From positions 53,885-117,884 of the forward strand of contig MESL01000051.1 in assembly GCA_001770955.1 (NCBI GenBank): DNA of 64,000 bases, given 5' to 3'. Of the stretch, positions 8,016 to 15,594 are shown in pieces. The position numbers were made by a program, and so were the translations under genes. Below the pieces are notes generated by a model, which was not told the origin of the DNA, did not search any database, and saw only the letters and a list, made by a program, of their open reading frames with translations. Position 1 is the first letter of the stretch, and every line of letters starts with the position of its first letter. The stretch is from Burkholderiales bacterium RIFCSPLOWO2_12_FULL_65_40 (lineage in GTDB: Bacteria; Pseudomonadota; Gammaproteobacteria; Burkholderiales; Burkholderiaceae_C).

Positions 8016-9682
8016 GCGCCCAACCCGCCACCGCCGCCATCCTGACCTACGGCCCGCAGGGCACGCAGCAGGCCGCCACGGCTGTGCTGCTGTCATACAG
8101 CCCGCCGCCCGCCGCTGCCCGGCGCGTGGTGGCCACGTTCGGCGCCCCGTGGGGGCAGGCGGCTCCGCAGGCCGTGGAAACGCGCGCCGCAGCCAACCAC
8201 CCCGACCCGCTCGACACCGCCGCCCGCGCCCCCTGGGGCGAAGGCGCACCGGAGCACCGCGAGGCGCGCACCGCCTGGGCGCCGCCCAGCACCATGGACC
8301 GAGAGCGCAGCGCCCCCTGGCAGCAGTTCGCCCGCCGCCTGCAACCGCAAAGCGCCCAGCCCTGGGGCGTGGCCCGCCAGCAAGACGCCGCCGCCCGCGC
8401 CCCCTGGGGTCAGTTCGCGGGCCGCCCGGCGTTGTCTGCCGTGGCCGTGTGGGTGCGCGCGCGGGTGTCAGACCCGCAAGCCACCGCCCCCTGGGGCGAG
8501 TACGCCAGCCGCCCCGTGCTGCTGGTGCGCCCCGTGTGGGCCATGCCCCGCCACGCCGATGCCGAGCGCTGGATTCCGTGGACGCGCTACAGCCGCCCGC
8601 TCGATGCGGGCTGGGGCGTTGTCACCCCACCCGGCGGCCCACCGATTGACGAACACGGAACCGTGCTGGTGCCCGTGCGAAGGGTTTACATGACCACCAA
8701 CAACCTCACCCTGACCCGCGTGTCAGACGGCGCCACCATCCCCGCCTACAGCTTCGGCATGAGCCTGGACGCCGATTCGTGGACATGGAGCTGGCAGGCC
8801 ACGCTGCACGCTACTGCGCTGCCCCTCATCCAGCCCGGCCCCGGCGGCGACCCGGTGGAAGTGCTGGCCACCGTCAACGGAACGCCTTACCGCCTGTGCG
8901 TGGAGCAATACGGCCGCCAGCGCGAATTTGCCAGCACCCGCATCAGCGTGCGCGGGCGGGGCAGGGCGGCCATCCTCGACGCGCCCTACGCACCCACGCT
9001 GAATCATGGCAACACGGCAAGCCGCACCGCGCAGCAGCTCATGGCAGACGTGCTGACGATCAACGGCGTGGGCATTGGCTGGGATGTGGACTTTGCCCTG
9101 ACTGACTGGCTGGTGCCCGGCAACGTGTGGGCGCACCAGGGCAGCTACATCAGCGCCATCCTGGAGATTGCCGCCGCTGCCGGGGGCTACGTGCAACCGC
9201 ACGACGCCCTGCAAACCCTGCGCGTGCTGCCACGCTACCCGGCCGCGCCGTGGCAGTGGCACACCCTCACGCCAGACTTTGAGCTGCCCAGCGCCGTCGT
9301 GAGCGTAGAGGGCACCGAGTGGCAGCGCAAGGCCGCATACAACCGCGTGCACGTCAGCGGCACCACGGCCGGCGTGCTGGGCGAAGTCACCCGGGGCGGC
9401 ACAGCGGGCAACACCGTGGCGCCCATGGTCACCGACGCCCTCATTACCCATGCCGACGCCGCCCGCCAGCGCGGCCTGGCCGTGCTGAGCGACACCGGCA
9501 CCCAGGCCCATATCAGCCTGCGCCTGCCGGTGCTGGAAGAAACGGGCGTCATCCCGCCCGGCGCGCTGGTGCGCTATGTAGACGGCGCCACCACCCACCT
9601 GGGCCTGGTGCGCGCCACCAGCCTGGAGTGGAGCGCACCCAAGCTGCGCCAGACCCTGGCCGTTGAAACCCACCCCGCATAA
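8012..9682 (+). CDS. Phage baseplate/tail protein with PWG-repeat N-terminus
   Basis: A 556-residue protein that overlaps the previous stop by four bases. About residues 45-210 hold seven or eight copies of a short motif centred on APWG or PW, often followed by [FY]AxRP. From about residue 225 a different domain begins (MTTNNLTLTRVSDG). It has alternating beta strands and helices and resembles in outline the hub proteins of tail baseplates (gp27/GpD-like). The hub call is inference from size, position and pattern. An internal ATG at 8690 begins the second domain and could give a shorter product. Confidence 0.55.
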   Translation: MSAQPATAAILTYGPQGTQQAATAVLLSYSPPPAAARRVVATFGAPWGQAAPQAVETRAAANHPDPLDTAARAPWGEGAPEHREARTAWAPPSTMDRERSAPWQQFARRLQPQSAQPWGVARQQDAAARAPWGQFAGRPALSAVAVWVRARVSDPQATAPWGEYASRPVLLVRPVWAMPRHADAERWIPWTRYSRPLDAGWGVVTPPGGPPIDEHGTVLVPVRRVYMTTNNLTLTRVSDGATIPAYSFGMSLDADSWTWSWQATLHATALPLIQPGPGGDPVEVLATVNGTPYRLCVEQYGRQREFASTRISVRGRGRAAILDAPYAPTLNHGNTASRTAQQLMADVLTINGVGIGWDVDFALTDWLVPGNVWAHQGSYISAILEIAAAAGGYVQPHDALQTLRVLPRYPAAPWQWHTLTPDFELPSAVVSVEGTEWQRKAAYNRVHVSGTTAGVLGEVTRGGTAGNTVAPMVTDALITHADAARQRGLAVLSDTGTQAHISLRLPVLEETGVIPPGALVRYVDGATTHLGLVRATSLEWSAPKLRQTLAVETHPA

Positions 9683-9692
9683 AGGCCGCGCC

Positions 9693-9923
9693 ATGAGCAC
9701 CCGCAACGTCTACAGGCAGTTTTTGGACTTGATGCCCCAGCGCCCCCTGCAGGTGGCCACCGTCACCGCCACCAGCGGCGACGCCAGCACCGTCACCCTG
9801 CCCGGCGGGGGTGTGCTGCAGGTGCGCGGCGCCGCCACGGTGGGCGCGCAGGTGTTTGTGCGCGATGGCGTGATAGAGGCCGCGGCGCCCGCGCTGGGCA
9901 TTGTGCAGATCGAGATTGCATAA
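9693..9923 (+). CDS. Small phage protein, possible OB-fold spike-like component
   Basis: A 76-residue protein starting at ATG 9693, ten bases after the previous stop. After a short helical start, nearly the whole sequence is short beta strands: VATVTATSGD, STVTLPGG, VLQVRGAA, GAQVFVRDG. This is the layout of a five-stranded barrel such as the OB domain of baseplate spike or assembly V proteins. The position after a hub-like gene supports that reading. The evidence is pattern-level only. Confidence 0.45.
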   Translation: MSTRNVYRQFLDLMPQRPLQVATVTATSGDASTVTLPGGGVLQVRGAATVGAQVFVRDGVIEAAAPALGIVQIEIA

Positions 9924-9942
9924 AAACAGAGAGAGGGACCGC

Positions 9943-10239
9943 ATGATCCAGGACGACTACGGCAACCTTGTGGACGGCGCCACCGTCACAACGCTCACGC
10001 AGCGGCTCGACCAGGGCGACCAGCGCATGACGCGCATCGAGGGCAGCATCAGCGAAAACACCCAGCTCACCCAGCAGCTGGCCACCAGCACCGCCGAAAT
10101 CGTGGAGTTTTTCGCGGCCATGAAGGGGGCGCTGAAGGTGCTGAACTGGATCGGCAAGCTCGCCCGGCCCCTGGCCGCCATCGCCACCCTGGCCGCGTCG
10201 GTGGCCGGGCTGTGGGCGGTCATGAGGGGCCACAAGTGA
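9943..10239 (+). CDS. Small membrane protein, holin candidate (XhlA-like layout)
   Basis: A 98-residue protein with a purine-rich ribosome-binding region (GAGAGGGA) 4-11 bases upstream. Residues 1-55 are polar and heptad-like (QRLDQGDQRMTRIEGSI). Residues about 70-92 form a single hydrophobic segment (ARPLAAIATLAASVAGLWAV), and the protein ends in RGHK. A soluble helical N-terminus with one C-terminal membrane helix is the layout of XhlA-type proteins and some holins. The GTGA overlap with the endolysin gene puts it in the lysis cassette. The holin role is inferred from context. Confidence 0.55.
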   Translation: MIQDDYGNLVDGATVTTLTQRLDQGDQRMTRIEGSISENTQLTQQLATSTAEIVEFFAAMKGALKVLNWIGKLARPLAAIATLAASVAGLWAVMRGHK

Positions 10240-10841
10240 AAGACGCCATCAAGCGCCGCCTGCTGCAGGCCGCCCTGGCCATCGCCACGGGCGCGGCGGG
10301 CGTTGCCACCTACCAGGCCCAGCAGCCCAGCCCCGAAGTGCTGCTGGCCATGGAGCTTGGCAGCCACTTTGAGAGCAGCGGCAGGCACATCGGAACGCCT
10401 TACGTGGACAAGCTGGGCAAGGGCCAGCCCCTCACGGTGTGCAACGGCGTCACCGGCGACGGGGTGGTGGCCGGGCGCACCTACACGCCCGACGACTGCA
10501 AGCGGCTGGAGCTGCCGCGCTACATCGCCGCAGAGCGCGAAGCCCGCGCCCTGTTCACCCACTGGCCCAGCTACAACCCGTGGGTGCGCGCCAGCATCAT
10601 CGACATGATCTACAACCTGGGCGCCCCCGCCCTGCAGGGCAGCACCCTGCAGCGCCTGGCCAACGCGGGCGACCTTGCGGGCGCCTGCCAGCAGATGCCC
10701 CGCTGGGTGCGCGGCACCGTCAACGGGCAAAAGGTGGCCCTGCCCGGCCTGGTAGACCGACGGGCCACCACGCAAGAGCTCTGCGCCGAATGGGGCCGCA
10801 CCGGCCACTTCAGCGCCCACATTCTGGAGGCCAAAAAATGA
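10236..10841 (+). CDS. Phage endolysin, GH24 lysozyme with signal-anchor-like N-terminus
   Basis: A 201-residue protein. The GTG at 10236 overlaps the upstream stop (GTGA). Residues 1-8 are basic (VKDAIKRR) and residues 9-28 are weakly hydrophobic and rich in Ala and Gly, as in signal-anchor-release endolysins. The catalytic region has Glu46 (HFESSGR), Asp58 (PYVDKLGKG) and Thr67 (PLTVCNG), matching the Glu/Asp/Thr arrangement of T4-type lysozymes with slightly longer spacing. Downstream motifs SIIDMIYNLG and the Trp-Val-Arg-Gly segment fit the family. It cleaves peptidoglycan to release phage. Its neighbours are a holin candidate and spanins. Confidence 0.85.
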   Translation: MKDAIKRRLLQAALAIATGAAGVATYQAQQPSPEVLLAMELGSHFESSGRHIGTPYVDKLGKGQPLTVCNGVTGDGVVAGRTYTPDDCKRLELPRYIAAEREARALFTHWPSYNPWVRASIIDMIYNLGAPALQGSTLQRLANAGDLAGACQQMPRWVRGTVNGQKVALPGLVDRRATTQELCAEWGRTGHFSAHILEAKK

Positions 10842-10891
10842 ACCCGATCGTGATAGCCATGTGGCTGAACTGGTGGAGGGCGTGGCGATGA
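10838..10891 (+). CDS. Possible 17-residue peptide bridging endolysin and spanin genes
   Basis: A short frame starting at an ATG that overlaps the endolysin stop (ATGA). It encodes MNPIVIAMWLNWWRAWR, and its stop overlaps the ATG of the spanin gene. It is hydrophobic and contains four Trp. It could be a tiny membrane peptide, or only a coupling device that passes ribosomes from endolysin to spanin. Chance cannot be excluded at this length. Confidence 0.25.
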   Translation: MNPIVIAMWLNWWRAWR

Positions 10892-11409
10892 TCCCCGGCC
10901 TCTCTACCCATCTGATTGCGGCCGGCGCCGCCCTGGCCATCGGCGCATCCGGCGCGTGGTGGGTGCAGGCCCAGCGCTACGGGCTCGAAATCGAGCAAAT
11001 CAAACACCAGCAGACCACCGCAGACCTGGCGACAACTACCCAGGCCGTGCAAGACATGGCCGGATTTCAGAAAGGACTGAACGATGCGCTCACCAGCTTT
11101 CAAACCGCCCAGCAGAAAAACACCCAGGCCCAGCAAGACCTGGGCCGCCTGCTGCTTGACCTGCGCGGCACTACTGCAGGGCTGCGCAGCGACTTCGCCG
11201 GGCTCCCCCAGCGCATCGCCACCGCTGCCCAGCCCGCCCTTGCTGAGTACGCCAGCGCCTGCACAGCCGTATTCCAAGAGCTGGCAGATCGAGGTGGACG
11301 AATGGCGGAGCGCGGTGCAGAACTCGCGCGCCAGGCTGATGGCCACGCCGCTGATGCGGGACTGATGCGCCAGGCGTGGCCGGTGACGTCGGCAGAACCG
11401 GCCCGATGA
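10888..11409 (+). CDS. Inner-membrane spanin (Rz-type)
   Basis: A 173-residue protein. The ATG at 10888 is preferred because it starts directly at the membrane segment (residues about 7-25, HLIAAGAALAIGASGAWWV). This is followed by a long, charged, Gln-rich periplasmic coiled coil (residues about 35-150). That is the layout of inner-membrane spanins, which link to an outer-membrane lipoprotein and fuse the envelope layers at lysis. The gene contains a second, out-of-frame lipoprotein gene, as Rz/Rz1 pairs often do. Confidence 0.75.
   Translation: MIPGLSTHLIAAGAALAIGASGAWWVQAQRYGLEIEQIKHQQTTADLATTTQAVQDMAGFQKGLNDALTSFQTAQQKNTQAQQDLGRLLLDLRGTTAGLRSDFAGLPQRIATAAQPALAEYASACTAVFQELADRGGRMAERGAELARQADGHAADAGLMRQAWPVTSAEPAR
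11084..11365 (+). CDS. Outer-membrane spanin lipoprotein (Rz1-type), embedded in Rz frame
   Basis: A 93-residue frame lying wholly inside the spanin gene in another frame. A basic N-terminus is followed by a hydrophobic stretch ending in a lipobox-like LLQGC (Cys34). The next 20 residues are rich in Pro and Ser (SPGSPSASPPLPSPP). Proline-rich lipoproteins embedded out of frame in Rz are the classic Rz1 arrangement. The long N-region before the hydrophobic core is somewhat unusual; no nearer start is evident. Confidence 0.65.
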   Translation: MRSPAFKPPSRKTPRPSKTWAACCLTCAALLQGCAATSPGSPSASPPLPSPPLLSTPAPAQPYSKSWQIEVDEWRSAVQNSRARLMATPLMRD

Positions 11410-11570
11410 TGCCCCGCCCCGAAGCCCCCCAGCGCAGCCGCCCCAGCGCAAAGCAGCGAGCAGACCGCCAGCGCCGTGACCGGCGCGAGTTGGAGCGGGA
11501 GCTGCGGGAGAGGGCGCAGCAGCATGCCGAGCCCAGGCGGGATGATGGGCCGCTGCCGAGGATTGACTGA
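11406..11570 (+). CDS. Small, highly basic/charged phage protein
   Basis: A 54-residue frame whose ATG overlaps the spanin stop (ATGATG at 11406). It is very rich in Arg, Glu and Gln (DRRELERELRERAQQHAE) and should be helical. The coupling to the lysis cassette and conserved strand suggest a genuine last gene of the prophage. Composition this biased can also arise by chance in GC-rich DNA. No function is proposed. Confidence 0.4.
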   Translation: MMPRPEAPQRSRPSAKQRADRQRRDRRELERELRERAQQHAEPRRDDGPLPRID

Positions 11571-11726
11571 GGCCGGTTGGCCTCGTGAGAAAATGGCGGT
11601 ATTGTTGCGCTCAAGATTAACGCCAGCGCAAACCTCCCCCGCAATTTGCCCCCACTTTTAGCGGCAAACGCCCATTCTGCGCGGCTCCCCGACCCCGGCT
11701 CGGGGCACCACCATTACGATTCAATC
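11571..11726. other. Probable prophage/host junction
   Basis: This non-coding stretch separates the last phage-type frame from the first chromosomal housekeeping gene. A short repeat, ccgaccccggctcgg, lies near 11688-11702. The attachment site should lie in or near here, but the left end of the prophage is outside the window, so no duplicated core could be identified. Confidence 0.4.
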
Positions 11727-12359
11727 ATGTCAAACTACAACGCTCCCTTCGAAATCCATGTCCATGGCCAGGTGCTGTTGCGGGCCGATGCCGGATATGA
11801 CCAGTTGCAGGAAGCACTCAAGCCCCTCTGGAAGTACGCTGGCGCCCGTTCGCTGGCCGATGGCGCAGCCAGCGCTTACGAGGAAGAGCCGGGCATCCAG
11901 TTCGATGCCAAGGGCCACATGTTGCAGATGTGCTGGACGGTGCGGGGCGATGAGGATTTCCGCCAGTCGCTCGACGAGATGTGCATGAGCCTGAACGACC
12001 TGGCCGAGCAGGGCGCGGCCATCGAGGTCACCTTCTACGACGTGGAGTTCGACGAGGACGAGGCCGACGAAAGTGCGGAGTCGCGCGACGACTTCGTCAT
12101 GCTGTTTGTCGGACCGACACCGGCCGCCATCATGCAGGTGCAGCGCGACCTGCTGGTGCAGGACGTGGTGAACATGATGGAGCGCCATTTCGACGGCTCC
12201 GAACTCGGCGGCGTGGTGGCCGAGATCGACAAGCTGTTCAGCCAGCGGTTTGATGCCCTGGTGAACTCGCTGGAGATCGGCAAGCCCCCGCGGGGCCCGG
12301 GTGGGTCTGGCAGCGGTGGCCATGGCAGCGGCGGCCGCCGTCCACGGCATCTCCACTGA
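11727..12359 (+). CDS. Conserved hypothetical protein (DUF6806-like)
   Basis: A 210-residue acidic protein starting at ATG 11727 (MSNYNAPFEIHVHGQVLLRA). It has no signal peptide or membrane segment. Residues about 100-125 are very acidic (VEFDEDEADESAESRDD), and the C-terminus is a Gly/Ser/Arg/His-rich tail (residues 183-210). It resembles a small uncharacterised family I associate with Comamonadaceae; the DUF number is from memory. The tail overlaps no other gene, and the metallopeptidase gene follows 46 bases later. Confidence 0.6.
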   Translation: MSNYNAPFEIHVHGQVLLRADAGYDQLQEALKPLWKYAGARSLADGAASAYEEEPGIQFDAKGHMLQMCWTVRGDEDFRQSLDEMCMSLNDLAEQGAAIEVTFYDVEFDEDEADESAESRDDFVMLFVGPTPAAIMQVQRDLLVQDVVNMMERHFDGSELGGVVAEIDKLFSQRFDALVNSLEIGKPPRGPGGSGSGGHGSGGRRPRHLH

Positions 12360-12405
12360 GGCGCTTCTCACGGCCCGGCGCCCGTCGCTGTGCCCGGTGA
12401 TTACC

Positions 12406-12936
12406 ATGCCCGCCGAACTGACCTACCTGGGTGCGTACCCGGCCACCTTGCAGGAGCAGGTGCTTGGCTTGTTGCGTGAAGACCGTCGCGCGCTTGCGCC
12501 GTTGTTGCAGCGCAGATACCCGCAAGCCCATGGCGTGCGCACCGACAAGGCGCTCTACCACTACGCCCAGGAGATCAAGAACCGCCACCTGCGCAATGCG
12601 GATGCGGTGAACAAGGTCGTGTTCGACAGCAAGATCCATGTGGTGCGCCATGCGCTGGGCCTGCACACATCCATCTCGCGCGTGCAGGGCAACCGGCTGA
12701 CTGCCAAGCACGAGATCCGTGTCGCCGCGATGTTCAAGCAGGTGCCTGACGAGTTCCTGCGCATGATCGTCGTGCACGAGCTGGCCCACCTGCGGGAGAA
12801 GCAGCACAACAAGGCCTTCTACCAGCTGTGCGAGCACATGGAGCCGCGCTACCACCAGCTGGAGCTCGATGTGCGGCTGTACCTCACCCATGTGGAACTC
12901 GGCGGGGAGCGGCTGTGGGCCGCTGATTCGGCGTAG
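12406..12936 (+). CDS. YgjP-like zinc metallopeptidase-fold protein (DUF45/WLM type)
   Basis: A 176-residue protein. The ATG at 12406 is preferred to in-frame upstream codons that overlap the previous gene. The HExxH motif HELAH (residues 124-128), with a further His at 134 (KQHNKAFY), matches the YgjP/DUF45 family, which carries a zinc-binding protease-like fold. Some members have been tied to nucleotide hydrolysis, so the reaction is uncertain. The protein is cytoplasmic by sequence. It faces murI tail to tail across a dispersed repeat. Confidence 0.8.
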   Translation: MPAELTYLGAYPATLQEQVLGLLREDRRALAPLLQRRYPQAHGVRTDKALYHYAQEIKNRHLRNADAVNKVVFDSKIHVVRHALGLHTSISRVQGNRLTAKHEIRVAAMFKQVPDEFLRMIVVHELAHLREKQHNKAFYQLCEHMEPRYHQLELDVRLYLTHVELGGERLWAADSA

Positions 12937-12950
12937 TTTGCTCTGTTGTT

Positions 12951-12993
12951 GATAGCTGTTGACGCTTGTCAGCAAAGCGCTGGCGCCATTTTT
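12951..12993 (+). repeat. Dispersed GATAGCT...AGCGCT intergenic element, copy 1
   Basis: The sequence runs GATAGCTGTTGACGCTTG, a seven-base loop region, then AAGCGCTGGCGCC and a T-run. The CGCTT/AAGCG arms can pair. It sits between the convergent metallopeptidase and murI genes and reaches two bases into the end of murI. It closely resembles the element at 17496-17539. It may act as a terminator between the two genes. Confidence 0.6.
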
Positions 12994-13870
12994 ACCTGAC
13001 AGGATCAGCGCTCCGACCCACTGGCACATCCACCGTGGCGCAGCACTCTGCAGGGAGCTGCAGCCAGCGCGTGGCGGCGTTTTGCAGGGGCTCCAGGGCG
13101 CCCGTGGTGAGCAGGGTGATGGCCGGGGCCGGTGTGCCGTTTTCGGGCGCCAGCGTGCCCGCCGCCTGCAGCAGGCGCCGTGTTTGCCGTGCCACGGGTT
13201 CGCCGGTATCCATCAAGCGGATGTGGGGGCCGAGCAGGCTGCGCAATTCGTCTTGCACAAACACGTAGTGCGTGCAGCCCAGCACCAGCGTGTCCATCTC
13301 GCCTGCCTGAGTGCCAAATCGGCCCATGGCGCCCGTGTAGCGTGCGCAGAGTGCTCTTGTTTCCGTAGCGTCGGAGGCGGCGGGAACGGCCTGCACGGTG
13401 CTGCGTTCGATGGCATGTGCCAGGCCGTCGCAGGGCTGCACGACGAAATGCGCCTGCCCGTCGAGCGAGGCCAGCAGCTTGGCGAACTTGGCGCTGGTCA
13501 GCGTGCCGCGCGTGCCGATGACGCCAATGTGCCCGGTCTTGCTGGCGGCCACGGCGGGCTTGAGGGCAGGTTCGACGCCCACCAAAGGCAGTGCCGGGTG
13601 GCGCGCACGGGCTTCATGGATGGCTGCGGCAGTGGCCGTGTTGCAGGCCACCACCAGCGCCTTGATGTGGTGCTGCTGGCACAGGTAGTCGGTGATGGCG
13701 TGGGTGCGCGCCTGCACGAAGGCATCGCCGCGCTCGCCATAGGGAGCGTTGCCGCTGTCGGCCAGGTAGACGAAGCGCTCGTGCGGCAGCTCGGCGCGCA
13801 GCGCCTGCAGCACGCTCAGGCCCCCGACACCGCTGTCGAAGACGCCGATGGGCTGCTGCGCTGCTGTCAT
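12992..13870 (-). CDS. murI: Glutamate racemase
   Basis: A 292-residue enzyme that interconverts L- and D-glutamate, supplying D-Glu for peptidoglycan. The N-terminus shows the family signature IGVFDSGVGGLSVL. The two catalytic cysteines are Cys76 (VACNTA) and Cys199 (LGCTHY), each in its usual context, and Asp12-Ser13 are present. Length is normal (about 260-290). It lies 57 bases downstream of the class I fumarase gene on the same strand, so the two may share a transcript. Confidence 0.96.
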   Translation of the reverse strand: MTAAQQPIGVFDSGVGGLSVLQALRAELPHERFVYLADSGNAPYGERGDAFVQARTHAITDYLCQQHHIKALVVACNTATAAAIHEARARHPALPLVGVEPALKPAVAASKTGHIGVIGTRGTLTSAKFAKLLASLDGQAHFVVQPCDGLAHAIERSTVQAVPAASDATETRALCARYTGAMGRFGTQAGEMDTLVLGCTHYVFVQDELRSLLGPHIRLMDTGEPVARQTRRLLQAAGTLAPENGTPAPAITLLTTGALEPLQNAATRWLQLPAECCATVDVPVGRSADPVR

Positions 13871-13927
13871 GGCTTCGTACGGGACTGTGCCCGCCCACGA
13901 TCCTGGCGGGCAGGTGCCGTGTGGTGC

Positions 13928-15478
13928 TCAGGCGGCAGCGACGCCGATGCCCTTGAATTCGCCCGTGGCAATGCGCTTTTGCCATTCGGCCGGGCCGGTG
14001 ATGTGGGCGCTGGTGCCACCCGCATCGACGGCCACGGTCACGGGCATGTCCACCACGTCGAACTCGTAGATGGCTTCCATCCCTAAGTCGGCAAAGCCCA
14101 CCACCTTGGCGGTCTTGATGGCCTTGGAGACCAGGTAGGCGGCGCCGCCCACGGCCATCAGGTAGGCCGACTGGTGCTTCTTGATGGCCTCGATGGCGAC
14201 GGGGCCGCGCTCGGCCTTGCCGATCATGGCGATCAGTCCGGTCTGGGCGAGCATCATCTCGGTGAAACCGTCCATGCGCGTGGCGGTGGTCGGACCGGCG
14301 GGGCCCACGGCCTCGTCCTTGACCGGATCGACCGGACCGACGTAGTAGATCACGCGGTTGGTGAAGTCCACCGGCAGCTTCTCGCCCTTGGCCAGCATGT
14401 CCTGGATGCGCTTGTGCGCGGCGTCACGGCCGGTGAGCATCTTGCCGTTGAGCAACAGGGTGTCGCCGGGCTTCCAGCTCGCCACTTCGGCGGGCGTGAG
14501 GGTGTCGAGGTTGACGCGCTTGCTCTTCTGCGTGTCGGGCATCCAGTCCACCTGGGGCCACAGGTCGAGGCTTGGCGGGTCCATGTAGACCGGTCCGCTG
14601 CCGTCCATGACGAAGTGGGCATGGCGCGTGGCCGCGCAGTTGGGGATCATGGCCACGGGCTTGCTGGCCGCGTGCGTGGGGTACATCTTGATCTTGATGT
14701 CGAGCACCGTGGTCAGTCCGCCCAGGCCCTGCGCGCCGATGCCCAGGGCATTGACCTTGTCGAACAGCTCCAGGCGCAGTTCTTCGGTCTGGGTGAGCTT
14801 TTCGCCCTTGGCGGTCTTGGCCTGCAGCTCGTACATGTCGATGTCGTCCATCAGGCTTTCCTTGGCCATGAGGACGGCCTTCTCGGCCGTGCCGCCGATG
14901 CCGATGCCCAGCATGCCGGGCGGGCACCAGCCGGCGCCCATGGTGGGCACGGTCTTGAGCACCCAGTCCACCACGCTGTCGCTGGGGTTGAGCATGACCA
15001 TCTTGCTCTTGTTCTCGGAGCCGCCGCCCTTGGCGGCCACGGTCACGTCGACCTGGTTGCCGGGCACGATCTCGGTGAAGATCACTGCGGGCGTGTTGTC
15101 CTTGGTGTTCTTGCGGGCGAACAGCGGGTCGGCCACCACGCTGGCGCGCAGGGTGTTGTCGGGGTGGTTGTAGCCCCGGCGCACGCCTTCGTTGATGGCG
15201 TCGTCCAGGCTGCCGGTGAAGCCTTCCCAGCGCACGTCCATGCCGATTTTCAGGAAGACGTTGACGATGCCGGTGTCCTGGCAGATGGGGCGGTGGCCCG
15301 TGGCGCTCATCTTGCTGTTGGTCAGGATCTGCGCGATGGCGTCCTTGGCGGCAGGGCTTTGCTCGCGTTCGTAGGCGCGGGCCAGGTGGGCAATGTAGTC
15401 GGCCGGATGGTAGTAGCTGATGTACTGCAGCGCGGCGGCAACGGACTCGATCAGGTCTTCTTGGCGGATGGTCGTCAT
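13928..15478 (-). CDS. fumA: Fumarate hydratase, class I (iron-sulfur)
   Basis: A 516-residue enzyme of the TCA cycle interconverting fumarate and malate. The ATG at 15478 gives [20 protein letters not shown]; frame continues upstream but without a plausible start. The three cysteines expected to hold the [4Fe-4S] cluster are Cys66 (ICQDTG), Cys185 (GWCPPG) and Cys281 (PNCAATRH). The N-terminal alpha and C-terminal beta domains are fused, as in E. coli FumA/FumB. It diverges from fumC (class II), so the cell has both an oxygen-sensitive and an oxygen-stable fumarase at one locus. Confidence 0.93.
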   Translation of the reverse strand: MTTIRQEDLIESVAAALQYISYYHPADYIAHLARAYEREQSPAAKDAIAQILTNSKMSATGHRPICQDTGIVNVFLKIGMDVRWEGFTGSLDDAINEGVRRGYNHPDNTLRASVVADPLFARKNTKDNTPAVIFTEIVPGNQVDVTVAAKGGGSENKSKMVMLNPSDSVVDWVLKTVPTMGAGWCPPGMLGIGIGGTAEKAVLMAKESLMDDIDMYELQAKTAKGEKLTQTEELRLELFDKVNALGIGAQGLGGLTTVLDIKIKMYPTHAASKPVAMIPNCAATRHAHFVMDGSGPVYMDPPSLDLWPQVDWMPDTQKSKRVNLDTLTPAEVASWKPGDTLLLNGKMLTGRDAAHKRIQDMLAKGEKLPVDFTNRVIYYVGPVDPVKDEAVGPAGPTTATRMDGFTEMMLAQTGLIAMIGKAERGPVAIEAIKKHQSAYLMAVGGAAYLVSKAIKTAKVVGFADLGMEAIYEFDVVDMPVTVAVDAGGTSAHITGPAEWQKRIATGEFKGIGVAAA

Positions 15479-15594
15479 GGCGTGGGGTGAAGAACGGGTT
15501 TCGCGAAGCCTGCGATTATCCCTCCTGGGCTTGCGCGGATCTGTCGGCCGGGTTTCGAGGGTATCCTGCGGTTGTTCCACCGCAAGGAGTTGGT
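15479..15594. promoter_or_regulatory. Divergent fumarase intergenic region
   Basis: These 116 bases separate the start codons of the class I fumarase (- strand) and fumC (+ strand), so both promoters should lie here. A good ribosome-binding site, AAGGAG, precedes fumC at about 15583-15588. I see no clear -35/-10 pair or operator palindrome. Confidence 0.5.

Noticed and set aside
12959..14086. Long + strand frame opposite murI
   Set aside because: It is antisense to a clear glutamate racemase with intact catalytic motifs and has an implausible composition.
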